A stretch of 6,544 nt of DNA from Verrucomicrobiales bacterium (GTDB lineage Bacteria; Verrucomicrobiota; Verrucomicrobiia; Limisphaerales; SXQI01), in NCBI GenBank assembly GCA_005793025.1, contig SXQI01000171.1, forward strand, positions 1 through 6,544, written 5' to 3'. A program made the position numbers and the translations under genes. Below are positions 1 through 6,196 of this stretch, one piece after another. Below the pieces are notes generated by a model. It had not been told where the DNA came from, made no database searches, and was given only the letters and a program-made list of their open reading frames with translations. Position 1 is the first letter of the stretch. Each line of letters starts with the position of its first letter.

Positions 1-489
1 GAACTGATGGGGATGGGAACACTTCTGACCCACACAGCGATCAGCGGTGAGGTGATTGCCGACGGTTACCATGTGCCACCGGAAATGGTTCGGTTGCTGA
101 TTCAGCAAAAGGGACCGCTGCAACTTGCATTGGTCAGCGATGCAAGTTCCGCGACGGGTTGTCAACCCGGAGACTATGCACTCGGAGGACTCACCATCGA
201 GTTGCGACCCGGCAACCTCGTGTTGACGAAGGAGGTTTCGCCCGAGACGGGAGTACGCCCGATGGCAGGAAGCGCGACTCCGCTGCTACAGATGGTTCGG
301 AATGTCGTATCTTGGGGCTACCCGTTCCACGATGCGATACGAATGGCAACACTTGTTCCCGCTCAAATAATTCATGAGCCACGTATCGGATGTCTGCGTG
401 TTGGGAACGATGCGGACCTCATTGTTTTGAATCCTCAACTTGAATTGCAAACGGTGCTCGTGAAAGGTGAAACCCATTTTAATCGCTAG
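1..489 (+). CDS. nagA: N-acetylglucosamine-6-phosphate deacetylase-like amidohydrolase, C-terminal part (5' end outside window)
   Basis: The frame is open from base 1, so the N-terminal part (about 200 or more residues, including the first metal ligands) lies upstream. Counting from the Met at base 7, visible NagA-type motifs are ADGYHV (18-23, with the His that contacts substrate in this family), LVSDA (42-46, with D45 at the position of the catalytic Asp), a Gly-rich LGG (59-61), MAGS (86-89) and the closing GNDADLIVLN (133-142) of the small beta domain. NagA removes acetate from GlcNAc-6-phosphate in the cytoplasm to give glucosamine-6-phosphate, in amino-sugar catabolism and cell-wall recycling. 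The order and spacing of motifs fit NagA better than dihydroorotase or adenine deaminase. Exact substrate is inferred from family; GalNAc-6-P deacetylase (AgaA) is a possible alternative. The stop is 24 nt before the next gene, suggesting co-transcription. Confidence 0.85.
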   Translation, partial: ELMGMGTLLTHTAISGEVIADGYHVPPEMVRLLIQQKGPLQLALVSDASSATGCQPGDYALGGLTIELRPGNLVLTKEVSPETGVRPMAGSATPLLQMVRNVVSWGYPFHDAIRMATLVPAQIIHEPRIGCLRVGNDADLIVLNPQLELQTVLVKGETHFNR

Positions 490-513
490 GCTTAGCCAAT
501 CCGTAGGTCCTGA

Positions 514-1812
514 ATGTTAAATATCATCTGGCTATTCATGATCGTGTGCTCGGTGTTGCTGGCCGGAACGAGTGCAAAACTTCCTGTGGTGGCGGAATCC
601 GTCGTGAAAAGTTCCGAAACTGCTGTAACCCTCGCTGTGGGGTTGATCGGCATTATGTCGTTGTGGTTAGGAATGATGCGACTCGCTGAAAAAGCGGGCC
701 TTGTTCAATCGCTATCCCTCCTGCTGCGGCCAGTGCTGCGTTGGCTTTTTCCCGAGGTTCCTAAGAATCATCCTGCCATGGGTGCGATCGTCATGAATAT
801 CGCCGCGAACATGCTGGGGCTGAGTAACGCAGCGACACCGTTAGGACTCCGTGCAATGCAGGAATTAGAAAAGCTGAATCCTCGGCCGGGTGTTGCCACC
901 AATGCGATGTGTACATTCCTTGCGATCAACACCAGCTCTGTTCAACTCATTCCGATCACCGCCATCGGAATCCTTGCTGCAGCGGGATCATTGCAACCCC
1001 AATTCATCATTGGCACCGCGCTCCTCGCGACAACCTGCTCCACAGTAGCAGGGATCATCAGCGTCAAGTTACTCGAGCACTTGCCAGTATTTAGACTCCC
1101 TGCACCCCCATCGACCTCGCTGAAGGAAAATCCTGCGGTTGCAGAGGATGAAAAACCTGAGCAGTTGGCTCCTTGGAAACTTTGGCACTGGTTGGTGGTG
1201 ATCTCGCTGATCACCTGTTTCGGTTTCTTTTTCGCGGACATTGTTGGATCAACCACTAGTTCCCAACATGGTTGGCTCCCACGGATTATCAACGCGCTTT
1301 CGATTCTCGCGATTCCATTTCTTCTGACTTTGTTTCCGATTTGTGGATGGTTAAGAGGGTTAAAGGTTTACGAAGAATTCGTGGATGGCGCGAAAGAAGG
1401 ATTCAACGTTGCCATCCGAATCATTCCTTTCCTAGTCGCGATGCTCGTAGCGGTGGGCATGTTTCGTGCGGCCGGTGGGATTGACCTCATCGCAGGATGG
1501 ACACAGCCCGTGTTGAACGTTTTCCAATTTCCAACTGAACTCCTTCCCATCTCACTCATGCGTCCCCTCAGTGGGAGTGGGTCCTTGGCACTATTTTCCG
1601 AACTAGTGAATCAGTATGGACCGGACAGTTTGATTACTCGCACTGCTGGGACTCTTTATGGAAGTACTGAAACGACATTCTACGTTCTCGCGATTTATTT
1701 CGGTTCGGTAAATATCCGACGCACCCGGCACGCACTCCCTGCGGGCCTGATTGCGGACGGTGTTGGAATAATCGCCTCGATTGTGATTTGCCGATGGTTG
1801 ATGCCTTCGTGA
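514..1812 (+). CDS. Fused SpmA-SpmB nucleoside-recognition domain membrane protein
   Basis: A 432-residue polytopic membrane protein made of two related halves. The first half (about 1-195) matches SpmA: hydrophobic helices at about 3-20 and 38-58, then the signature NMLGLSNAATPLG (99-111) and conserved NTSSVQLIP (139-147). A charged, Pro-rich linker (about 196-220) leads to helices at 223-245 and 258-280 and then an SpmB half (about 286-432) with RPLSGSGS (350-357) and GSTETTFYVLA (383-393). In Bacillus these are two genes tied to spore-core dehydration; the fused form occurs in many non-sporulating Gram-negative bacteria, where its role is unknown, so no sporulation is implied. Gate-type domains are thought to move small molecules across the membrane, which would suit a transporter next to nagA, but that is inference. 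ATG 514 is preferred over ATG 538 because it keeps the first membrane helix whole; a weak TAGGT lies upstream. Confidence 0.88.
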   Translation: MLNIIWLFMIVCSVLLAGTSAKLPVVAESVVKSSETAVTLAVGLIGIMSLWLGMMRLAEKAGLVQSLSLLLRPVLRWLFPEVPKNHPAMGAIVMNIAANMLGLSNAATPLGLRAMQELEKLNPRPGVATNAMCTFLAINTSSVQLIPITAIGILAAAGSLQPQFIIGTALLATTCSTVAGIISVKLLEHLPVFRLPAPPSTSLKENPAVAEDEKPEQLAPWKLWHWLVVISLITCFGFFFADIVGSTTSSQHGWLPRIINALSILAIPFLLTLFPICGWLRGLKVYEEFVDGAKEGFNVAIRIIPFLVAMLVAVGMFRAAGGIDLIAGWTQPVLNVFQFPTELLPISLMRPLSGSGSLALFSELVNQYGPDSLITRTAGTLYGSTETTFYVLAIYFGSVNIRRTRHALPAGLIADGVGIIASIVICRWLMPS

Positions 1813-1853
1813 TGAAGATTTCCCGATGGACAGTGTCATCAAATTGCCGATGA
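1812..1853 (+). other. Possible 13-codon mini-ORF bridging spmAB and the SIS gene
   Basis: ATG 1812-1814 overlaps the spmAB stop as TGATG. The reading frame runs 13 codons (MKISRWTVSSNCR) to TGA 1851-1853, which is directly followed by the ATG of the SIS gene (TGAATG). It fills the whole intergenic gap and is in the same frame as the SIS gene, separated from it only by that stop. It could relay ribosomes from one gene to the next where no Shine-Dalgarno is visible. It has no recognisable domain and could be a chance arrangement. Confidence 0.25.
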
Positions 1854-2666
1854 ATGGATAATCACATGGACTTAAGCGCAGATTATCTTGGGAAATGTCG
1901 TGGTCTGATTCAGGCGGTGGAGGCTCAAAAAGCGGAAATCCAACGGACTGCCGATTGGTTCGCAGAAACCATTTTAGCGGGCCGGATGGTTCACCTTTTT
2001 GGCTCCGGTCACAGCCGTATTCTTGTCGAAGAGATGTGGCCACGTTACGGATCGTTTCCCGGATTCAATCCGATTGTGGAGCTTTCCCTGAGTTTTCATA
2101 ATCTAGTTGTTGGAGCCAATGGTCAAAGGCAGGCGATGTTTCTCGAAAATGTTCCGGGACTTGCTGAAAGGATCCTGCGGAATTTTGATCTGCACCCTAC
2201 GGATTCTGCACTCGTTATTTCCTCGAGCGGTTGCAATGTTGTGCCCATCGAGATGGCTTCCGAGTTCCAGCGTCGGGGGGTGAAAGTGGTTTCCATTATC
2301 AGTCGAGCGCATTCGGAAGCGAGCCTCAGCCAACATTCCACCGATAAAAAGTTGCAGGATTTTTCGGATATAGTTCTCGATACGGGTGCTCCTGTGGGAG
2401 ATGCGATGATTGAGGTCGAGGGATTAGCGACGCCTGTATCTCCGGGTTCCACTATTGGAGGTTGTATGCTGGTGAATTGTATTAAAGCGGAAGTCGCTGG
2501 GCGACTCACTCGTGCAGGTCAACCTCCAAAGGTTCTCACCGCGAGTGCCTTGGTTGGTCGTGAGCGTGCGACGAATCTTTTTGAGGCTGCGTATGATGAA
2601 CACGGACGTCGATTAGCAAAACTTTACGAAAATCTTGGGTCTCCCAACTCAGAAAAGCTGCCATGA
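1854..2666 (+). CDS. SIS-domain sugar isomerase-like protein (UPF0309-like)
   Basis: A 270-residue cytoplasmic protein with a helical N-terminus (about 1-40) followed by one SIS phosphosugar-binding domain. Visible elements are HLFGSGHS (47-54), the first phosphate-binding loop; VISSSGCN (121-128), equivalent to the Ser-rich SNSG loop; and, in the last third, GAPVGDAMIEVEGL (178-191) and PGSTIGG (197-203), typical of UPF0309-type proteins. SIS proteins isomerise, deaminate or cleave phosphorylated sugars (GlmS isomerase domain, GmhA, MurQ) or act as sugar-phosphate sensors; the reaction here is unknown. The position behind nagA suggests an amino-sugar phosphate. Start ATG 1854 is used; ATG 1866 (residue 5) is equally plausible because neither has a clear Shine-Dalgarno and the first four residues are not informative. 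The stop overlaps the next gene by 4 bp (ATGA). Cys127 stands where related loops usually have Arg or another polar residue. Confidence 0.85.
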   Translation: MDNHMDLSADYLGKCRGLIQAVEAQKAEIQRTADWFAETILAGRMVHLFGSGHSRILVEEMWPRYGSFPGFNPIVELSLSFHNLVVGANGQRQAMFLENVPGLAERILRNFDLHPTDSALVISSSGCNVVPIEMASEFQRRGVKVVSIISRAHSEASLSQHSTDKKLQDFSDIVLDTGAPVGDAMIEVEGLATPVSPGSTIGGCMLVNCIKAEVAGRLTRAGQPPKVLTASALVGRERATNLFEAAYDEHGRRLAKLYENLGSPNSEKLP

Positions 2667-3703
2667 AAGATCAGCCGCTGCGCTCAACTGTAATCGGAAG
2701 TTATCCATTTCCGAGTTGGATGGAATTTGCTGTTCACCATCTCGACCAATTTGGTTCGCATGATCGCGATGAATTGATCGATGACGCTGTTCGTATTGCG
2801 ATTGCAGATCAGACGGACGCCGGCCTCGACGTTATTACAGACGGCGAACAAACACGTCTCGATTTCAACCTTTCCTTTTACGGTTTCCTCGAAGGCATTG
2901 AATTGGAAAGTGCATCCCCTCGACGCTTTGGTCCTCCAGCGCATGATCAACGGGGTAAACACCGCGTGACTGAATCCATCACCGCCTCTCAAGGGCTAGG
3001 AACGGTAAGGGATTTTCAACGGTTGAAACGGGTTGCACCCCCGAACGTGGTCCTCAAAGCCAGCGTCCCAGGCCCTTATACTTTGAGCGGTCGGTTGTTA
3101 CCCAACTCACAGTATCCAGATCGATGGGCATTGACAGAAGCCTTGCTGCCATTGGTGCGCACCGAGCTTGCCGCATTGGTAGCGGCCGGTTGCCAAGAGA
3201 TCACTGTCGATGAACCATCCATGAGTTGTTATGCCCACAAGGAAAACCCTCAACGTTTTGTCGATATCTTTAACCGTACGGTCGAATCCGTGGTAGGTCG
3301 GTGCCGACTTTCCACTCATCTCTGTTTCGGGAATTACAAAGCTCGCGCCGTTGGGTTACGTCATTACGCACCGATGTTCCCTGTGTTTCTAGAATTAGCT
3401 GTGGATGAAATCCATTTAGAGATGAGTAGTCGGGAGTTTTCGGAAATAGAAATGATCCGGGAGATTGCTCAAAGGAAGGATGTCGCGGTTGGGATTGTCG
3501 ATGTGAAGAGTTATTATATCGAAACTCCCCATGATATCGCTCAGCGAGTGAGGACCTGCCTAAAACACGCCCCTGCGGATCGGTTGGCTTTCGCTCCGGA
3601 TTGTGGACTCAGCCAAACGGCTCGTTGGGCGGCACGCCAGAAGCTTAAGAATATGGTTGAAGGAATTCGCATCGTAAAAAAGGAACTTGGAATCCGCACA
3701 TGA
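2663..3703 (+). CDS. Short MetE-like (cobalamin-independent methionine synthase C-terminal domain) zinc protein
   Basis: A 346-residue TIM-barrel protein matching only the catalytic C-terminal half of MetE (about 750 residues). The zinc site is complete: H219 and C221 in STHLCFGN, E253 in IHLEMS and C314 in APDCGL, matching His641, Cys643, Glu665 and Cys726 of E. coli MetE. Other family signatures are VIGSYPFP (10-17), ITDGEQ (58-63) and VDEPSMS (182-188). The loop normally read as DxHS is DVKS (280-283), so K282 stands where MetE has its catalytic-loop His. Single-domain relatives include archaeal core-MetE (Mes) proteins, which take methyl groups from corrinoids rather than folate, and epoxyalkane:coenzyme M transferase, which activates a different thiol. 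The methyl-THF-binding N-terminal domain is absent, so ordinary methionine synthase is unlikely; a zinc-thiolate alkyl transfer or C-S lyase role is inferred. It overlaps both neighbours by ATGA, implying translational coupling. Confidence 0.85.
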   Translation: MKDQPLRSTVIGSYPFPSWMEFAVHHLDQFGSHDRDELIDDAVRIAIADQTDAGLDVITDGEQTRLDFNLSFYGFLEGIELESASPRRFGPPAHDQRGKHRVTESITASQGLGTVRDFQRLKRVAPPNVVLKASVPGPYTLSGRLLPNSQYPDRWALTEALLPLVRTELAALVAAGCQEITVDEPSMSCYAHKENPQRFVDIFNRTVESVVGRCRLSTHLCFGNYKARAVGLRHYAPMFPVFLELAVDEIHLEMSSREFSEIEMIREIAQRKDVAVGIVDVKSYYIETPHDIAQRVRTCLKHAPADRLAFAPDCGLSQTARWAARQKLKNMVEGIRIVKKELGIRT

Positions 3704-4575
3704 TCCGGCCCCATCTCCAAGATGACGCGCTGTTGGAGGATATTTGTTTGGCCCGAAGTCAACCCGGTCTGCATCTATGGTGGTTAGGCCAAAGCGGTTT
3801 CCTGCTTCAACACCAAGGACGACATTTACTTTTTGACCCCTATTTGTCCGACTCGCTGACGAGGAAATACTCAGGAACCGACAAGCCCCATGTGCGGATT
3901 ACCGAACGTGTAATTGCGCCGGAAAGGCTTAATTTTATAGATGTTGTCACCTCGTCTCACAATCACACAGACCACCTCGATGCCGAAACCCTTAATCCCA
4001 TTTTTCGAGCGAATCCGGGTGGGAAATTCCTCTTAGCGGAAGGTAATCGTGAATTTGCTGTTGATCGACTCAAAGTGGAAAAAACTTGGCCCCTCGGAAT
4101 AGACGCTGGCCAGCAGATTCAGGTAGGTGGGGTCATCATCCATGCGGTTCCCGCTGCGCATCCACAAATTGACCGGAACAACCGTGGTCAACATCATTAC
4201 CTAGGGCTCATTGTGGAAATCGGAGGGTGGAAGGTTTACCATAGCGGGGATACCATGATTTACGATGGCATGGCCGAATTGATCCGCGATTTTAATGTAG
4301 ATGTGGCTTTGCTTCCGATCAACGGAGATGATCCCTCACGACGAGTCGCAGGTAACCTCAATGGTGCAGAGGCTGCGAGTCTGGCATTTAACATCGGAGC
4401 GAAGCTCGCGATTCCATGCCATTTCGAAATGTTCGAATTCAACACTTCATCTCCGACTTTATTCGAGGATACCGCTAGAAAACTCGGACAACCGTTCCGA
4501 ACCCTTCGTTCAGGAGAACGATGCACGGTTGGGTCGCACCAACGAATCCTGACAAACCCAGTGGCTCCTGCATGA
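3700..4575 (+). CDS. UlaG-like metallo-beta-lactamase-fold metal-dependent hydrolase
   Basis: A 291-residue cytoplasmic MBL-fold enzyme. The metal-binding motif HNHTDH (87-92) supplies H87, H89, D91 and H92; further ligands are H154 in PAAHP, D184 in HSGDT and H241 in PCHFEMF. WWLGQSGFLL (27-36) and LLFDPYLSD (43-51) are the opening strands of this subfamily, and LLPINGD (205-211) is the UlaG-type NGD segment. UlaG is L-ascorbate-6-phosphate lactonase, and relatives hydrolyse sugar lactones, phosphodiesters or amides. All catalytic residues seem intact, so the protein should be active, but the substrate cannot be assigned. The start overlaps the stop of the MetE-like gene by ATGA and the stop overlaps the Rrf2 gene in the same way. 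The SIS protein in the same unit supports a sugar-phosphate substrate; ascorbate itself is unlikely because no other ula genes are present in the window. Confidence 0.85.
   Translation: MIRPHLQDDALLEDICLARSQPGLHLWWLGQSGFLLQHQGRHLLFDPYLSDSLTRKYSGTDKPHVRITERVIAPERLNFIDVVTSSHNHTDHLDAETLNPIFRANPGGKFLLAEGNREFAVDRLKVEKTWPLGIDAGQQIQVGGVIIHAVPAAHPQIDRNNRGQHHYLGLIVEIGGWKVYHSGDTMIYDGMAELIRDFNVDVALLPINGDDPSRRVAGNLNGAEAASLAFNIGAKLAIPCHFEMFEFNTSSPTLFEDTARKLGQPFRTLRSGERCTVGSHQRILTNPVAPA
4512..4516 (+). promoter_or_regulatory. AGGAG Shine-Dalgarno-like site that conflicts with the preferred Rrf2 start
   Basis: AGGAG lies 4 nt before ATG 4521, in frame with the Rrf2 gene and 17 codons ahead of the preferred start at 4572. 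It is one of the best Shine-Dalgarno matches in the window, where most genes have none. It lies inside the UlaG-like coding sequence, so it may be chance; if used it would add 17 residues to the regulator. Confidence 0.3.
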
Positions 4576-5033
4576 AATTGTCGTTACGTGGAGAGTACGC
4601 GCTGAGATCGTTGGTGGTGCTGGGATTAATCCCTAAAGAAGAGGTGATCCACACCCACCGCATTTCTGAACGGCAAAATATCCCGCGTAAATTCCTCGAA
4701 CAAATATTGCACGAAATGAAGAATGCGGGCCTGCTGGAGAGCCGTCGCGGGAGATCTGGAGGATATCGACTCAAATTGAAACCAGAGGAAATCTCGTTGG
4801 CGATGGTCATTCGGTTGATCGAGGGGCCACTCGCTCCAGTGAGTTGCGTCAGCGAAAGATTCTATGACAAATGCACGTGCCCCGATGAACAACAATGCGC
4901 CATTCGTAGCATCATGAAAGAGGTCAGAGACGCCATCGTCCGACAACTAGAAAAAGTCACGGTGGCAGATCTTTGCGCTCGAGCCCTTGTCCTCGGAAAC
5001 CAGAAGACAAACCCCCTCGAATACATCATCTGA
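4572..5033 (+). CDS. Rrf2-family transcriptional regulator with cysteine cluster
   Basis: A 153-residue winged-helix DNA-binding protein. Residues 1-84 carry the Rrf2 start MKLSLRGEYALRSL, the recognition-helix region ISERQNIPRKFLEQIL (31-46) and the wing RRGRSGGYRL (58-67). The C-terminal part holds C92, C101, C103, C109 and C135, spaced C-x8-C-x-C-x5-C for the first four. IscR and NsrR bind Fe-S clusters with three clustered Cys (about C-x5-7-C-x5-C), so a redox, iron, NO or thiol sensing role is plausible but not proven. Start 4572 is chosen because Rrf2 proteins normally begin with this segment and because it forms the same ATGA overlap seen at the two previous junctions; the longer start at 4521 has a better Shine-Dalgarno but adds an unrelated 17-residue tail. 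As the last gene of the overlapping unit it probably controls that unit, possibly also the dehydrogenase 24 nt downstream. No operator was identified. Confidence 0.88.
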   Translation: MKLSLRGEYALRSLVVLGLIPKEEVIHTHRISERQNIPRKFLEQILHEMKNAGLLESRRGRSGGYRLKLKPEEISLAMVIRLIEGPLAPVSCVSERFYDKCTCPDEQQCAIRSIMKEVRDAIVRQLEKVTVADLCARALVLGNQKTNPLEYII

Positions 5034-5057
5034 ACATCGTTCACTAATCTTCCACTC

Positions 5058-6161
5058 ATGCAAACCACTGCCGCGATCGCCGATGGTTTTGGCCGTTTTA
5101 GAATCGAGCCTATTGAGGTTGCTTTGCCAAAAAGCGATGAGGTTTTAGTCAAACTAAAGGCGGCAGGGATTTGTCATACAGACCACGCCTCAATGTCTTG
5201 GAAACGCCCTTTGGTAATGGGCCATGAGGGTGCTGGCATTGTGTGTGAAACAGGGGCTGGGGTCACCCATGTCAAAGCCGGCGATAGAGTGGTTCTTAAC
5301 TGGTGCATCCCTTGTGGTCGATGTTTCCAATGTGACCGAGGAGACACGGTGCTCTGTGAATCCAGCAAACCGGCGCATATCATGAAACCTTCACAGGGTC
5401 ATGCGCATGCTCAAGGAACCCTTTTGCGGGGTCACCCTGTCGATCGATCGTTCAACCTTGGTACCCTCGCCGGGCTAACCTTAGTTCGCAAAGAGGCGGT
5501 GACTCTTATACCTCCCAATGTCTCATTCGCTGTCGCCGCGATCAGTGGTTGTGGGGTGATGACAGGGTTCGGCTCAGTCATGAACATCGCCCGGATTCAA
5601 GCAGGAGAAACCGTCGTAGTGATGGGCTGCGGCGGTGTGGGACTTAACATCATCCAGTCAGCAACGATCGCAGGTGCCAGAAAAATCATCGCCATCGACA
5701 ACAATCCATCCGCGTTAGTACGTGCTAGGCAGTTCGGAGCTTCGGACACCATAGCTCCAGACCAAGGAGATGGAGAATTCTCCGGTCTGGCGGATCGAGT
5801 TCGGGATCTCACTGAGGGTCGGGGTGCGGATTATGCCTTTGAAGCAACGAGTTGCGCTAGACTCGCGTTTGTCCCCCTTCTGCTTATTCGTGATGGAGGA
5901 ACAGCCCTACAAGTAAGCGGTATCAATGAAAACGTAAATGTCCCGATGCCTTGGTTCATGTGGAACAAGCACTACATCACGCCACTTTATGGAGGATGCC
6001 AACCCGCCCGCGATTTTCCAAAAATGTTTGAACACTACAGCAAAGGAGAGCTTAAACTGAACGAACTCATCACTCGCACTTACTCCTTAGAGCAACTGGG
6101 AGAAGCTATCGATGATATGATGGCGGGCCGGAATGCGAAAGGCGTGATCATTTTTGAATAA
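5058..6161 (+). CDS. Zinc-dependent alcohol dehydrogenase (medium-chain, class III-like)
   Basis: A 367-residue MDR-family enzyme oxidising an alcohol or thiol-aldehyde adduct with a nicotinamide cofactor. Catalytic zinc ligands are C39 (GICHTD), H56-E57 (GHEGAG) and C165 (SGCGVMTG). The structural zinc lobe is complete, with C86, C89, C92 and C100 spaced C-x2-C-x2-C-x7-C. The Rossmann motif GCGGVG is at 190-195, and D214 at the end of the next strand (IIAIDNN) favours NAD over NADP. The loop between C39 and H56 is four residues shorter than in classical liver ADH (Cys46 to His67). The length and the GCGxxTG segment resemble class III or mycothiol-type formaldehyde dehydrogenases, but the substrate is not determined. 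ATG 5058 is 24 nt after the Rrf2 stop; neither a Shine-Dalgarno nor a terminator is visible in between, so read-through from the upstream unit is likely. It is followed by an intrinsic terminator. Confidence 0.87.
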   Translation: MQTTAAIADGFGRFRIEPIEVALPKSDEVLVKLKAAGICHTDHASMSWKRPLVMGHEGAGIVCETGAGVTHVKAGDRVVLNWCIPCGRCFQCDRGDTVLCESSKPAHIMKPSQGHAHAQGTLLRGHPVDRSFNLGTLAGLTLVRKEAVTLIPPNVSFAVAAISGCGVMTGFGSVMNIARIQAGETVVVMGCGGVGLNIIQSATIAGARKIIAIDNNPSALVRARQFGASDTIAPDQGDGEFSGLADRVRDLTEGRGADYAFEATSCARLAFVPLLLIRDGGTALQVSGINENVNVPMPWFMWNKHYITPLYGGCQPARDFPKMFEHYSKGELKLNELITRTYSLEQLGEAIDDMMAGRNAKGVIIFE

Positions 6162-6169
6162 GGCAAATT

Positions 6170-6196
6170 CCAGCTCGGTTCAGCTGGGTTTTTATT
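6170..6196 (+). terminator. Rho-independent terminator after the alcohol dehydrogenase
   Basis: A perfect 6-bp stem CCAGCT (6170-6175) and AGCTGG (6182-6187) encloses a 6-nt loop (CGGTTC) and is followed by G then TTTTTATT (6189-6196). It begins 8 nt after the dehydrogenase stop, as expected for the end of a transcription unit. The U-tract ends immediately before the ATG of the next gene, so it may also affect translation of that gene. Confidence 0.75.

Noticed and set aside
942..1292. 116-codon open frame on the - strand inside spmAB
   Set aside because: It is fully antisense to a membrane-protein gene with clear family motifs and shows no recognisable features.
514..1812. Evidence for a spore-forming organism from SpmA-SpmB
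   Set aside because: The fused form is widespread in non-sporulating bacteria and no other sporulation gene is in the window.
1603..2043. 146-codon open frame on the - strand across the spmAB 3' end and SIS 5' end
   Set aside because: It lies antisense to two well-supported genes, its translation shows no domain pattern, and it spans a gene junction as a chance open frame would.
2123..2509. 128-codon open frame on the - strand inside the SIS gene
   Set aside because: It is antisense to a confident coding region, with low-complexity composition and no motif.
5034..5057. Possible promoter or terminator between the Rrf2 and dehydrogenase genes
   Set aside because: The 24-nt spacer has no hairpin, no U-tract and no convincing -35/-10 pair.
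5400..5409. Perfect 10-bp palindrome CATGCGCATG
   Set aside because: It is explained by the codons of the GHAHAQG segment of the dehydrogenase and lies far from any gene start.
5441..5450. Perfect 10-bp palindrome CGATCGATCG
   Set aside because: It sits inside the dehydrogenase coding sequence, in codons for the VDRS segment, with no partner repeat nearby; probably chance rather than an operator.
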